From contig NZ_BBCC01000013.1 of assembly GCF_001311845.1 (NCBI RefSeq), positions 1-64,000 of the forward strand: a DNA stretch of 64,000 nucleotides, in the 5' to 3' direction. This stretch comes from Desulfosarcina cetonica JCM 12296 (GTDB lineage Bacteria > Desulfobacterota > Desulfobacteria > Desulfobacterales > Desulfosarcinaceae). Positions 29,452 through 43,254 of the stretch are shown here, piece by piece. Every line of letters begins with the position of its first letter. Position 1 is the first letter of the stretch. The notes under the pieces were generated by a model that saw nothing but the letters and a program-made list of their open reading frames with translations, made no database searches and had not been told where the DNA came from. Made by a program: the position numbers and the translations under genes.

Positions 29452-31865
29452 CAGGTCTGCTGACCGGACACTTTCATCGGTTTGTACTGGTTTTTGAACC
29501 TTAGTACGACGCCACGATTGCCCCACCACAAGACTTTGTTTTTGCCTTGTACCATCCGTTGGCTCAGCATATCAGCGGTACGTTGCTCAAATTCGTTCCC
29601 ACTGCTATCGAGGATCGTGACGACCAGATTGTCATCCGAACCCTGATGCAGGGTAAAATTTCTTTTTTCAAAAAACAAGTTCCGCATGCTTTGTAGCGTC
29701 GTCTTGTTACCATCTTGGTGGCGGTAGTGCTCCCCGCCCACTTCTTTGAGGAAATTTTCATAAGCAAGTCTTGCCACCATGATGCAGTATAATTCGAATT
29801 CAACTTTTTCGGGGTCGCTGCCAGTCATTTCATCTAAAAAATAGCTGTATACCAAGTCCTTCAGACCGTTTTCCACAAGCCAGCGGTAACGGTATTTTTG
29901 AAGCATTTCCGACGCGTTTAACTCGGTATGGGTACTTCCAAAGCAGCGAATCTTTTTTCGAGTTTCAAGATCACGCAGGATCGCGATCCTCAGGGGCAGC
30001 AACGTTTTCGGAAGCGTAACGTCAATGGATTTGAGTTCATCTTCCTCGTCGTGTTTCTCCCAGCCGGATTCGTCATCCAACGCCGGGCCGATCAGTTTCT
30101 TGATCTGCTTATTTTTCTTCAGGCAAATATAAACATCGCCATTGGAGCAGCGAACCTGCTTGAAATACTGTAGGCTGGCTTCCTTGGTGTATTCCGAGTC
30201 CATATAAATCTCCTCAATGGCCAATGGATCGAAAAGCGGAAATATATGTTCCTCGCAATAGTGTTCCAGGATGCTTGGTGCACGCATGCCCCCATGGTAA
30301 TAATTCATCGACAAAAGTGTGTTGGTCGAAAGGTCCCAAGACACATGGGGCCTGAAGCCGGGAACCAAATCACCCGATTTGTCAGGGCCTTTTCCAATTC
30401 CCTTATCAATGCTGTGAGCTCCAAAAAACCTCTTGAAATGAAAATCGAAAGCGATCTTCGTGCCTTGGGTAAGGCCAAGCTCCTTGGCCCGGAGAACCAG
30501 ATCGCAACGAAGTAGATGAAGCTGGTCAAATTTGAATTCCAGGGTGTCCTCGTAATAGCGTGAACGTGATCCGAACATACCCAGGCCACTGGCAAAGGCC
30601 ACAGATCGATCGCGATTATTGCGTAGATGATTAATGCGTCGATATCCGGACAGAATGCGAAAAACATTCAGCAGGGCCAAATTGCTCAAGTCCTTACCTC
30701 GCAACCGCGCCGGACCATAGCTTTCCATCGCCTGCACGATCCCCAGGTCATTGACAAACGGTGCCAGCAAAAGTGGGCCTGGATCGCATAAATGATAGGC
30801 ATGTGTTTGCATTTTACGGCACAGTAACTCAAACTGCCGGTTTATCCGGCGCGATTCGAGCAATGACGCCTCACTATGAAGATGATACGCTGTCATGTCG
30901 GGAACAAACGGATTCACCTCGTTGTCCGGCTCGGAACAGAATTGATCCAAAGCCACCGGTGCCCGCGTGCGGTCTGTTAAAGCCCAGCGGGAAAACACCC
31001 GATTAACGGTAAATCTCGAGCAACGCAATTTGAGAATGTTGACAATCCCCTGCGCCGATTCTCGAGGATGACGCAACTTGTGCAGAACAATGCTCAACTC
31101 GGTCTCATCGCTCATCGTATCCTTGCCGGGTGTATTGGCCGGAATGAGTGCCCAGGGTCCAAAAAGCCGATAGTCTTTCACCAAACGGTAATAACTGGTC
31201 AGCGACAAACCGTAACGCAAGCAAACCGGTTTAACCGCATTCGAGGACTGTAAAAATATCTCTCTGAATAATTCAAAACGTTTATGGCATAAATCGGCAT
31301 CCTGAAAAAATGTTTGTTGGCGTTTTTTGCGGTCTCGCCCCTTAACGCCCTTCTGCTTCAATCGATTCAGTTCAGAAAGTGTTCTTTGAATGCGCCACCA
31401 AAAATCGATATCACCTGGCCGATTGGAAACCAAACGACCGTAAGACGCCAGAATTTGTGCAACCGTTTCTATATTCGCATCCGCCTTGGTAGCAGGAACC
31501 GCCTCGGCAAATCGAAAAATTGCCTGTTGAGACAGGCTTGGCCGTGCCCTGCTGACCATAATCACCAAACGTTCCAAATCTGGTGCATCGATCAGATCTT
31601 TAAAATCCGGAAAAAGCCCTGCCATCCCGTAGGTTACAAAGCGATCTTCCTTTTCATAGAACTGCGAGCGCGATATCTTGTTTTCTTGGCAGATGGTTTT
31701 GATCGGTACTCCCTGAAACCAGGCCTTTCGGATCAATTCGTAATTAAAAATGACCGGATCATCTTGAACGAAGTAAGGTGTGGCACTATCGAATTTAGCC
31801 ATGGCTTGGGCGACCTTGGCCTGAATTTTATTGAAGTAGGTAATCGTGCTGGGGGCAAGAATCAT
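29451..31865 (-). CDS. DDE transposase, 804 residues, IS4-like catalytic core
   Basis: Moves the insertion sequence. The N-terminal 300 residues carry helix-turn-helix segments: PIKTICQENKISRSQFYE near residues 54-71, AVKPVCLRYGLSLTSYYR near 210-227, and ESAQGIVNILKLRCSRFTVNRVF near 269-291. They are likely the end-binding part. The catalytic acidic residues appear to be D474 in IAFDFH, D556 in YMDSEYT and E665 in YRYRWLVENGLKD, the last matching the Y-x2-R-x3-E pattern of IS4-type enzymes. The frame is intact, in contrast to many neighbours. At 804 residues it is much longer than usual IS transposases. The start at 31865 leaves 350 bases of promoter region before the right end. Confidence 0.88.
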   Translation of the reverse strand: MILAPSTITYFNKIQAKVAQAMAKFDSATPYFVQDDPVIFNYELIRKAWFQGVPIKTICQENKISRSQFYEKEDRFVTYGMAGLFPDFKDLIDAPDLERLVIMVSRARPSLSQQAIFRFAEAVPATKADANIETVAQILASYGRLVSNRPGDIDFWWRIQRTLSELNRLKQKGVKGRDRKKRQQTFFQDADLCHKRFELFREIFLQSSNAVKPVCLRYGLSLTSYYRLVKDYRLFGPWALIPANTPGKDTMSDETELSIVLHKLRHPRESAQGIVNILKLRCSRFTVNRVFSRWALTDRTRAPVALDQFCSEPDNEVNPFVPDMTAYHLHSEASLLESRRINRQFELLCRKMQTHAYHLCDPGPLLLAPFVNDLGIVQAMESYGPARLRGKDLSNLALLNVFRILSGYRRINHLRNNRDRSVAFASGLGMFGSRSRYYEDTLEFKFDQLHLLRCDLVLRAKELGLTQGTKIAFDFHFKRFFGAHSIDKGIGKGPDKSGDLVPGFRPHVSWDLSTNTLLSMNYYHGGMRAPSILEHYCEEHIFPLFDPLAIEEIYMDSEYTKEASLQYFKQVRCSNGDVYICLKKNKQIKKLIGPALDDESGWEKHDEEDELKSIDVTLPKTLLPLRIAILRDLETRKKIRCFGSTHTELNASEMLQKYRYRWLVENGLKDLVYSYFLDEMTGSDPEKVEFELYCIMVARLAYENFLKEVGGEHYRHQDGNKTTLQSMRNLFFEKRNFTLHQGSDDNLVVTILDSSGNEFEQRTADMLSQRMVQGKNKVLWWGNRGVVLRFKNQYKPMKVSGQQT

Positions 31866-31879
31866 GCTGAATTTGTTAT

Positions 31880-31928
31880 CATGCTATATGCAACAAATCA
31901 AGTATTTTCTTGCCATGCTAAATACAAC
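31880..31928 (-). promoter_or_regulatory. Twice-repeated motif upstream of the transposase
   Basis: The motif CATGCTAWATRCAAC (plus strand) occurs at 31880-31894 and 31914-31928, 34 bases apart. It lies just before the transposase start codon, so it could be an operator or part of the promoter. A 10-base inverted pair TGCGTTTAGC/GCTTAACGCA lies further upstream near 32114-32148. Confidence 0.4.
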
Positions 31929-32215
31929 ACATTTTGGGATAAAATTGTCCGGAATTCCCTGTTTTTCGACAGATACTCTCGCAAACAGGACGCGGTCAAG
32001 CGTGTTGCTGATTGCGCCTTCTTTCAATTTATTGTATATTTACAGCATATTGTTTGGGGTTTGAGAAATTTTCTCTGTTCGCCCTGAGGAGTATGAGGAG
32101 GGATAGATGGCCGTGCGTTTAGCATGGGTCATTTTCAGGCTTAACGCACAAAGTAGAGTTTTGTTACGTCCTGTATTTATTTGGATTATTATTTTTTAGG
32201 TTGTTTTAATGCTCA

Positions 32216-32249
32216 AAATGTGTCCGGTTTTGGTCGGGAGAATCGTCTG
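32216..32249 (-). repeat. Right terminal inverted repeat of the insertion sequence
   Basis: Reading inward on the minus strand it begins CAGACGATTCTCCCG, then ACCAAAACCGGACAC. It differs from the left end at three of the first 34 positions. Confidence 0.9.
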
Positions 32250-32254
32250 ATTTT

Positions 32255-32472
32255 AATTACAAAATAAAAAATTTTGGATGATTCATATTTTTTTATCAAT
32301 AGCACACCACAAGTCGGTCCCGACTAGGACTTGATATTACAAATGTTCTTTGGCTTCCATCTATTTCAAAAAGATTTCAAAAATAGCTTGAAAAAATTAT
32401 TAATAATATATTATATGTATATGTTTTTAATATAAATTATTAACCTTTTGATGACTTTCTGCGGAATCTTCT
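32255..32472. other. Very AT-rich intergenic region before rdgC
   Basis: This was the original shared upstream region of the EndoQ-UvrD gene (leftward) and rdgC (rightward) before the insertion. It contains a palindrome around AGTCGGTCCCGACT near 32314-32327 and an almost pure A/T stretch at about 32395-32448 that could melt easily. No DnaA-box cluster was found. Promoters for both genes are expected here, but I cannot place them with certainty. Confidence 0.4.
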
Positions 32473-33622
32473 ATGGGAATATTTTCATCTTCTGTTTCGA
32501 TTACGCAATACCTTGTCGAGGGGAATCTTGATGAACCGATTATCGAAAACGTTGCAATCGGTTTAAAAAAGCAATCCATTGAAGAGATTGACAATGAATC
32601 TTCAGATAAGGCCATCGGCTGGACTTGTTTCAATGATCCTTTCAGCACCGATTTTGATAGAAATCCGTTCTTGATCGGAACGCATCTGGTTTTTTCCATG
32701 CGGATTGATAAAAAATCAATTCCTGCCAAAATCGTTCAAAAGCACTATGCCATGGAGATGAAAAAACGGCTTGAGGTCAGCGGCCGCGATTTTTTGAGCA
32801 AAACCGAAAAAAAAGAGATAAAAGACCACGTTATCCATGTATTGAACTTAAGAATTCCTGCAACACCAAATAGTTATGACCTTATTTGGAATTATGAAGC
32901 CAACCGATTATGGTTTTTTTCAAATTTGAAGGGTGCCAATGAAGAACTGGAAACCCTATTTTCGAAGTCCTTTAAACTGAAACTGATACGACTTTTTCCA
33001 TATAGTATGGCGTCATTAGCATCGCCATTATCCGATCCGGAAAAAGATATTCTTACCCAACTCAGTCCAACCCGTTTTACGGAGTAGCCAATTATTCCAT
33101 GCTTGATGTCGCCGTTGCCTATAACCGCTATAAATTTATTGGAAATGAATTTTTAACCTGGCTTTGGTTTATCATTGACGCCAACCCGGATTATTTAAAA
33201 ACCGTCGATCAAACCATTGTTGCCCTGAATATTGGCAACCGAATCGTACTTGAAAACAATAGTAATGATTCAAGTGAGATAATTACGATTAAGGGCGACG
33301 ATGCCGGTTTGGAAGAGGGAATTCTTTCTTTGAGAAAGGGTGCCGTTGTTATTGAAATGAATTTAATTTATAAAACAGAAAATCAGGACTGGAAATTTTC
33401 TTTAAAAGGCGAAAGTCTATCTTTTTCAGGGCTTAAGCTCCTGAGACGGGGCCCTTGGAAACAAAAGACGATATTGAGGGCTTGTTGTTGGAGAAAGCTT
33501 ATCTGTTTGAAAAAGCGATTGAATTAATAAACCGTCTTTTTAATGCTTTTTTAAATCTGAGAGTCTCTTCGGATTGGAATACATCGCTTTTACCAGAAAT
33601 CCGAAAGTGGGTTCAGGCTTAA
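32473..33622 (+). CDS. rdgC: RdgC-family recombination-associated protein (two frameshifts)
   Basis: RdgC is a ring-shaped DNA-binding protein that in enterobacteria limits RecA activity. The first part contains GIFSSSVSITQYLV, IGWTCFNDPF, FSMRIDKKSIPAKIVQKHY, the GRDFLSKTEKKEIKDHVI helix region and RIPATPNSYDLIW. It resembles the Desulfobacterota form more than the E. coli protein. One missing T near 33076 (TRFYGVANYS restored) and one base near 33445 divide it; the repaired gene runs to TAA at 33622 with LLPEIRKWVQA as the end, about 382 residues. It is the first rightward gene after the strand switch and precedes dnaN, where dnaA often stands in other genomes. The family call is good; its role in this lineage is unproven. 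Confidence 0.82.
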
Positions 33623-33864
33623 TTGCTTGCTATGCAGCCGTGAAGTTTTTTGTTGAGAAGTTTTTTGTTTAATAGATTGACAATAACACCATAGTTATGA
33701 ACAACAGCAAATCACAGGTTTAAAAATGACGGGTTAAATAAATTTACAGAAAACGTTATTAACATTTTTTTATTAAAAATAATTAGTTATTATAATTAGT
33801 TATGAATATATAAACTTTTTTGTCAGCTCTAAGAACCAATAGATGAATATAAAGGATTTTTATT

Positions 33865-37383
<3,519 letters not shown>

Positions 37384-37397
37384 AGAGGCTAAAAACA

Positions 37398-37430
37398 AGA
37401 ACCCCCTATTTAAAAAATAGAGGGTTCTTT
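37398..37430 (+). terminator. Intrinsic terminator after gyrB
   Basis: A 14-bp stem (AGAACCCCCTATTT with AAATAGAGGGTTCT, one mismatch, three-base loop) is followed by a short T run. An A run on the left side makes it usable on both strands. The 230 bases between it and asnS hold no gene I can see. Confidence 0.85.
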
Positions 37431-37663
37431 AATGGGTGCGCTCCTTTATTGGCAAATTTTTTCAACTTCAGCAGCAGCAAGAACAGTTAATAACGTTTAA
37501 GTAATCGAATCAGTAGGCAGAATAGAGTATTATCGCAATCGCAGGTTTTTTGCATAAAAGAGCTTATAAGAACTCGCATAAACATTATTTATTGTCAATC
37601 TCTTTTTGAATAATTTTAATAAAAATGCTATCTATTTAAAATGATTAAAGTTTTAATAAGCTA

Positions 37664-39057
37664 TTAAAAATCTATGCTTCCGGGAGTTCTAGGAAAGGGA
37701 ATTACATCTCTAATATTAGTAATGCCAGTAATCAGCATTAGAAGGCGTTCAAAGCCAAGTCCAAATCCACTGTGTGGAACAGACCCATATTTTCTTGAGT
37801 CCAAATACCACCAATAGTGATCTTTTGAAAGGCCTAAAAATTCCATATTTTTTTCTAATATATCAAGCCTTTCCTCACGTTGGCTACCACCTATTAACTC
37901 TCCAATTCGGGGAACAATGATATCCATGGCCGCAACCGTTTCGTTATCTTCATTCAAGCGCATATAAAAAGGTTTAATTCCTTTAGGATAGTTATATATG
38001 ATCACCGGTTTATTGAAAACTTTTTCGCTCAAATAACGTTCATGCTCGGATTGCAGGTCCAAGCCATGAACGATTTTGAAAGTGAAAGCTTCTTTTGATT
38101 TTATTAAAATATCAACGGCTTCTTCATATGGAATTCTAATAAAATCGTTATAAATGATTTTGTCCAAAGAAAAAATCAACTGTTTATCAACAAAATTTGA
38201 GAATAAATTGATATCATCGGAACAATACTCAAGGGAAAAACTAACAATATTTTTGATAAGTTCTTCTCCAAGATCCATATTTTCATTAAGATTGCAGAAT
38301 GCCATTTCTGGTTCTATCATCCAGAATTCTGCAATATGCCGGCTCGTATTTGAGTTTTCAGCACGGAAAGTAGGTCCAAACGTATAAACATTGCCTAATG
38401 ATAGGGCAAACATTTCTGCTGAAAGCTGACCCGATACAGTAAGATTTGATTCTTTACCAAAAAATCTTTTGAATAATCGATTTTTTTATCTTCCTTCATA
38501 GGAAGGGGGTCACTTAATGTCGTAACACGAAAAAGCTCTCCTGCTCCTTCACAATCCGAGCTGGTGATAACAGGGGTATGTATATACCAAAAACCACGAT
38601 CTTTGAAAAATTTATGGACAGCCCATGAAACTTCACTTCTGATTCTAAATAAGGAACCGTATTTATTTGTTCGTGGCCTTAAATGGGCAATCGTACGTAA
38701 ATATTCATCACTATGCCTCTTTTTTTGCAAAGGGAAGGAATCTTCAGAGGAACCTATTATTTCTATGGTAAGGGCTTGGATTTCCCATTTTTGTCTACTT
38801 CCTTGAGATGCAACCATGTTGCCAGTGACTTCAAGGGCTGATCCTGTTTTTAATTTCCTTATTTTTGAATAATCGACATAATTATCATTAACAATAATCT
38901 GTATATTTTTTAGACATGAACCATCATTTAATTCTATAAAAGAAAATGTTTTTGAATCTCTTTTTGTTTTTACCCATCCTTTAATTAAAATATTTTTTTT
39001 GGGACTTTCTAAATTAATAAGGTCTATAATTTTATTTCTTTTCATTGGCAAAACCAT
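37664..39057 (-). CDS. asnS: Asparaginyl-tRNA synthetase (frameshifted)
   Basis: Charges tRNA-Asn. The N-terminal OB-fold anticodon-binding domain shows NILIKGWVKTKRDSKTFSFIELNDGS; the class II core has motif 1 near RSEVSWAVHKFFKDRGFWYIHTPVIT, motif 2 in FGPTFRAENSNTSRHIAEFWMIEPE and motif 3 in GFGLGFERLLMLITG. A single missing T near 38462 separates the halves; adding it restores KDFFGKESNLTVSGQLSAEMFA. The corrected length of about 465 residues is normal. It is the only leftward gene inside the rightward origin block. ATG 39045 is an alternative start. Strong A/T bias pushes the protein toward Lys, Ile and Asn. Confidence 0.94.
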
Positions 39058-39112
39058 ATATTTAAAAAAAATAGTTAAAGGATAAATAATTTAATTTTAT
39101 AAGAAGAATATC

Positions 39113-41593
39113 ATGAGCAATAAAACTATTCAAGAGATCCTTCCCTTAATTCAACTTCCTAGTCGGTATTTAGGTAACGAAATCAACAGCATTAAAAAAA
39201 AATGGAACTCAGTAGAAATTCGCTTTGCTTTGGCATTCCCTGATCTTTATGAGATTGCTTCATCTCATTTTGGAATACAAATACTGTATAATATTTTAAA
39301 TAAAAAAAACAATATATTAGCAGAACGTGTTTTCGCACCAGCAATGGATATGGAGTTACATCTCCGAGAGAATGATATCCCTTTATTTTCTCTTGAGTCG
39401 AAAAAACCAATAAAGGAATTTGATATTATCGGTTTTAGTCTGTTGTATGAGCTAAATTACACTAACATGATTAATATGCTTGATCTATCAAAAATTCCTT
39501 TGTTTTCAAAAAAAAGAACTGAAACTGATCCGATTGTTATCGCTGGTGGTCCCTGTACCTGTAATCCGGAGCCTATTGCCGATTTTTTTGATGCTATTGT
39601 TGTCGGTGATGGTGAATATGTATTGTTGGAAATGCTAAATATATGGAAAAAAAATAAATTTAATAATAAATCCGGCCGCCAAGATTTATTGGAAGCGTGG
39701 TCTCGCTTGAAAGGCGTTTATATACCAAGTTTTTTTGATGTTAAATATTCTAATAATGAACAAATACTTATTCCAAAAACAGCATGGCATACTTGTGTTG
39801 ATAGAGCTGTTGTTCCTGATCTGAATGAGGCTGTTTATCCAGAAAATCCAATTATACCCTATGGAAAACCAATTCATGATCGTCTACGAATGGAAATAGC
39901 CCGCGGGTGTACAAGAGGATGTCGATTTTGCCAGGCAGGCATGATTTATAGACCTGTAAGAGAAAGAGATCCTGATAAAATATTATCAATTACGCAGAAA
40001 TCTTTAATTAATACCGGTTATGAAGATTTATCGCTTTTATCACTAAGCACAGGAGATTATTCTTGCATTTCTAATCTAATAAAAACGCTTATTAATTCAA
40101 AAACATATAATGGTGTCTCCATTTCATTACCATCGTTAAGAGCAGGTTCAATTAGCCAAGAATTAATGGATTGCATAAGAAAAGTTAGAAAAACAGGATT
40201 TACAATTGCACCTGAAGCCGGAAGTCAACGTTTGCGGGATGTAATTAATAAAAATATCGATGAAAACGATATTATTAGTACAGTCAATAGTGCTTATTTA
40301 ATGGGATGGAAGATAATAAAATTATATTTTATGATAGGTCTTCCATCTGAACAGCATAAAGACTTAGTGGCTATTGTCGATTTAATAAAGAAAATTAAAT
40401 ACGATATATTGAAAAAAGGCGATATAAAAATAAATGTTAGTTTATCGACTTTTGTGCCAAAACCTAATACACCTTTTCAATGGGAAGAACAAATTGATCT
40501 TGAAGTTGCAAAAAATAAAATAGAATGGTTAAGAGACAATCTAAATATACATAATGTTAGAGTTAAATGGCAAGACCCAAGGGTTAGTAAAATTGAAGCT
40601 GCTTGGTCTAGAGGAAATAGAAAACTTAGTAACGTTCTTGTTGAAGCATGGAGAAATGGATGCCGTTTTGATGGGTGGAGTGATTATTTTAATTATGATA
40701 AATGGATCTCTGTTTTTAATAAATGTAATATCAATTTCCTGCAATTTACTGATCACAAAATAGATGTTGAAAAAAAATTGCCTTGGGACCATATTAATAT
40801 TGGAATTAACAAAAAATATTTAATTGAAGAAAAAGAACGTTCTCTAAAAGGAGTTACAACGGAAGATTGTCGGAATGGAAAATGTTCAAATTGCGGAGTT
40901 TGTGATTTTAAAGAAATAAAACCTATTTTATATTATACTAATAAAAAATTAGTAATTTCTGATAATAAAGATGAAATTAATGATATTAATACATATAAAT
41001 TCAGAATTAAGTTTATAAAAAAAGGTGATGCAAGATTTTTCGGTCATTTAGAATTAGTCAATATATTTATAAGAGCAACAAGACGCATGGGGTTTCCAAT
41101 TAAATATTCTGAAGGTTTTCATCCTATGCCAAAAATTTCTTTTATTGATTCTTTGCCTATAGGAATTCAAAGTATAAATGAAGAAATGATAATAAAAATG
41201 TATAAATATATTGATCCTGATGAAATAACTAAAAAAATAAATAAAACTTTGCCTGAAGGCATCAAAATAATAAAAACAAGCTTATTTCATAAAAATGAAA
41301 ATGATAAATATAATTATTTCATAGAACTTAAAGATTGTTTTTTTAATTCAAAAAAAATCGATTTATTTTATAAAGAAAAAGTATTCGAAATAACTAAAAA
41401 AAATAAAAAAGGTAATATTATAAAAATAAATCTAAAAGAAATGATTGATAATATAACTATTATTGGTCTAAATAAAGCAATTTTAACTATAAAAATAAAT
41501 AATGGAATAATTATAAGGCCGAATAAAATTCTTAGGGAATTATTCGGATTAAACGATTACCAAATAATTCAATCAAAGATAATAAAAATTTAA
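39113..41593 (+). CDS. TIGR03960-type radical SAM protein fused to a TIGR03936/DUF2344 domain
   Basis: An 826-residue protein. The N-terminal part resembles a B12-binding-like domain, followed by a radical SAM core with the cluster motif CTRGCRFC in EIARGCTRGCRFCQAGMIYRP. A short cysteine group near residues 585-600 (CRNGKCSNCGVCDF) may hold metal. The C-terminal 230 residues match the DUF2344 domain: IKKGDARFFGHLELVNIFIRATRRMGFPIKYSEGFHPMPKISF. This family is usually found beside Rne/Rng genes, as here (rng starts one base after the stop), and is suspected to act in RNA or ribosome modification, but its reaction is not known to me. It lies at the bottom of the GC trough; one 60-base line near 41400 has only about 12% GC. 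Confidence 0.9.
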   Translation: MSNKTIQEILPLIQLPSRYLGNEINSIKKKWNSVEIRFALAFPDLYEIASSHFGIQILYNILNKKNNILAERVFAPAMDMELHLRENDIPLFSLESKKPIKEFDIIGFSLLYELNYTNMINMLDLSKIPLFSKKRTETDPIVIAGGPCTCNPEPIADFFDAIVVGDGEYVLLEMLNIWKKNKFNNKSGRQDLLEAWSRLKGVYIPSFFDVKYSNNEQILIPKTAWHTCVDRAVVPDLNEAVYPENPIIPYGKPIHDRLRMEIARGCTRGCRFCQAGMIYRPVRERDPDKILSITQKSLINTGYEDLSLLSLSTGDYSCISNLIKTLINSKTYNGVSISLPSLRAGSISQELMDCIRKVRKTGFTIAPEAGSQRLRDVINKNIDENDIISTVNSAYLMGWKIIKLYFMIGLPSEQHKDLVAIVDLIKKIKYDILKKGDIKINVSLSTFVPKPNTPFQWEEQIDLEVAKNKIEWLRDNLNIHNVRVKWQDPRVSKIEAAWSRGNRKLSNVLVEAWRNGCRFDGWSDYFNYDKWISVFNKCNINFLQFTDHKIDVEKKLPWDHINIGINKKYLIEEKERSLKGVTTEDCRNGKCSNCGVCDFKEIKPILYYTNKKLVISDNKDEINDINTYKFRIKFIKKGDARFFGHLELVNIFIRATRRMGFPIKYSEGFHPMPKISFIDSLPIGIQSINEEMIIKMYKYIDPDEITKKINKTLPEGIKIIKTSLFHKNENDKYNYFIELKDCFFNSKKIDLFYKEKVFEITKKNKKGNIIKINLKEMIDNITIIGLNKAILTIKINNGIIIRPNKILRELFGLNDYQIIQSKIIKI

Positions 41594-41594
41594 G

Positions 41595-43121
41595 ATGCAT
41601 AAAAAAATAATTATAAATGTATCCGACCATGAAACGCGTGTAGCATTGGTTGAAGAAGAAACCATTGCTGAACTTTTTATCGAAAGAAAAGGTAGTCGAG
41701 ATATTACCGGAAATATTTATAAAGGAAGAGTGCAGCGGGTTTTGCCAGGAATGCAAGCTGCCTTTGTCGATATAGGCTTAAACCAAGCTGCTTTTATTTA
41801 TGTTGATGATGTAGTAAACCATCAATATGTAGAATCGGAAAATTATTTTAACTGCGATAATTTAGAATTAGAAAAAAAAAATATAGAGAATCAAAATGAA
41901 AAAACCATCGTAAAGGAAAATATTGAAAACATTCTTAGAGAAGGACAAGAAGTACTGGTTCAAGTTTCAAAATCTCCGATTGGAACAAAAGGAGCAAGAA
42001 TAACATCTAATATTTCTCTTCCTGGTAGATTTTTAGTTTTAATGCCGACTTCATCGCATATTGGTATTTCAAGAAGGATTGAGGATGATGTAGAGAGAAA
42101 CAGATTAAAGGAAATAGTATTAGGACTCGCAGATAAAAGTAATATGGGATATATTGTACGAACTGCTGCAGAAGGGATTAATAAAGAAAAAATTGCGTAT
42201 GAGATGGGTTTTTTAAAGAATTTATGGTGTAATATTCAAAAGAAATATCAGACTGCTATTACACCATCAATGCTTCATCAAGAACTAAATTTAAGTCTTA
42301 GAGCCGTTCGAGATTTGCTTATACAAGAAGCTGAAAAATTAGTAATAGACTCAAAGAAGGATTATGATTCAGTTTTAAATTTTCTTGAAACATTTAATCC
42401 AAAATTAAAAAGCTCAGTAGAATTATATGATGGGAAAGAACCTATTTTTGATTCTTATAATCTCGAAGGTGATATTATAAGAGCATTGAAAAAGAAAGTT
42501 TGGTTAAAATCTGGTGGATACATCGTTATAGAACATACTGAAGCTTTGGTGGCAATAGATGTTAATACCGGTAGATATGTCGGAAAACATAATTTGGAAG
42601 AAACAATATTAAAAACAAATTTAGAAGCAGTTAAGGAAATTGCTTATCAAATTCGATTGAGAGATATAGGGGGTATTATAATTATTGATTTCATCGACAT
42701 GGAAAAAAAATCGAATCAAGAAAAAGTATTTTCCGCTTTAAATGAAGCAGTTACAAAAGACAGGAGCAAAACCCATATCCTTCCCATCTCAGAGATGGGG
42801 CTTATCCAAATGACTAGGAAAAGAACAAGAAAACCTTTAAGTCGACTTCTGTGTGATCCGTGTCCTTATTGTGATGGAGAGGGCTATGTTATTTCCATAA
42901 AGACCATTTGTTATTCTATCTATCGAGAAATATTAAGATATGCCGTTGATATGACCGGAAATAGGCTTACATTAAGAGTTAATCCGGAAGTGGCTGAATA
43001 TTTGCATGGTGAAGAAAATCGGCTTATTCCTGGTATTGAAAAAACGATAGAAAAACAGATAACGATATATCCCGATGTTCGATATCACATGGAAGCATTT
43101 GAAATAACAGAATCATTGTGA
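41595..43121 (+). CDS. rng: Ribonuclease G/E family protein
   Basis: An endoribonuclease that trims rRNA precursors and starts mRNA decay. The 508-residue protein matches the RNase G length, lacking the long C-terminal scaffold of RNase E. Motifs: IYKGRVQRVLPGMQAAFVDIGLNQAAFIY of the S1 domain, GPxG-like KSPIGTKGARITSNISLPGR, the DNase I-like domain with VAIDVNTGRYVG and GGIIIIDFIDM carrying the metal-binding aspartates, and the zinc-link LLCDPCPYCDGEG. It starts one base after the radical SAM gene, so the two are a fixed pair. Full frame. Confidence 0.95.
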   Translation: MHKKIIINVSDHETRVALVEEETIAELFIERKGSRDITGNIYKGRVQRVLPGMQAAFVDIGLNQAAFIYVDDVVNHQYVESENYFNCDNLELEKKNIENQNEKTIVKENIENILREGQEVLVQVSKSPIGTKGARITSNISLPGRFLVLMPTSSHIGISRRIEDDVERNRLKEIVLGLADKSNMGYIVRTAAEGINKEKIAYEMGFLKNLWCNIQKKYQTAITPSMLHQELNLSLRAVRDLLIQEAEKLVIDSKKDYDSVLNFLETFNPKLKSSVELYDGKEPIFDSYNLEGDIIRALKKKVWLKSGGYIVIEHTEALVAIDVNTGRYVGKHNLEETILKTNLEAVKEIAYQIRLRDIGGIIIIDFIDMEKKSNQEKVFSALNEAVTKDRSKTHILPISEMGLIQMTRKRTRKPLSRLLCDPCPYCDGEGYVISIKTICYSIYREILRYAVDMTGNRLTLRVNPEVAEYLHGEENRLIPGIEKTIEKQITIYPDVRYHMEAFEITESL

Positions 43122-43172
43122 TAAACGACCGATTATATGGTGGCATTGAAAATTAAAACAGGTATTTCAATC

Positions 43173-43202
43173 TTGACACAGGTATTTTCTTATGATTAAT
43201 AA
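43173..43202 (+). promoter_or_regulatory. Likely sigma-70 promoter of rpmH
   Basis: A perfect -35 TTGACA at 43173-43178 is followed after 17 or 18 bases by TTAATA or TAATAA at 43196-43202. It lies about 55 bases upstream of rpmH. Confidence 0.65.
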
Positions 43203-43254
43203 AATCGATTTGTTATGTGTTTTAAAAAAATATAACTAAAAAAGGAAATAAATA

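Larger units (their letters stand above)
29418..32249 (-). mobile_element. Complete insertion sequence (2832 bp) with terminal inverted repeats and 5-bp target duplication
   Basis: The ends both start with CAGACGATTCTCCCG and match over about 34 bases with three differences. The element is flanked by ATTTT on both sides (29413-29417 and 32250-32254), a 5-bp target duplication. It carries one intact leftward transposase gene. The intact frame and sharp ends indicate a recent insertion. It lies only four bases plus the duplication away from the start codon of the EndoQ-UvrD gene, between that gene and its original upstream DNA. I cannot name the family; the transposase is an IS4-like DDE type. 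Confidence 0.9.

Noticed and set aside
33623-33864. AT-rich gap before dnaN as a possible oriC
   Set aside because: It is only 242 bases, contains one weak TTATGAACA-like sequence and no repeated boxes; it is better seen as the dnaN promoter region.
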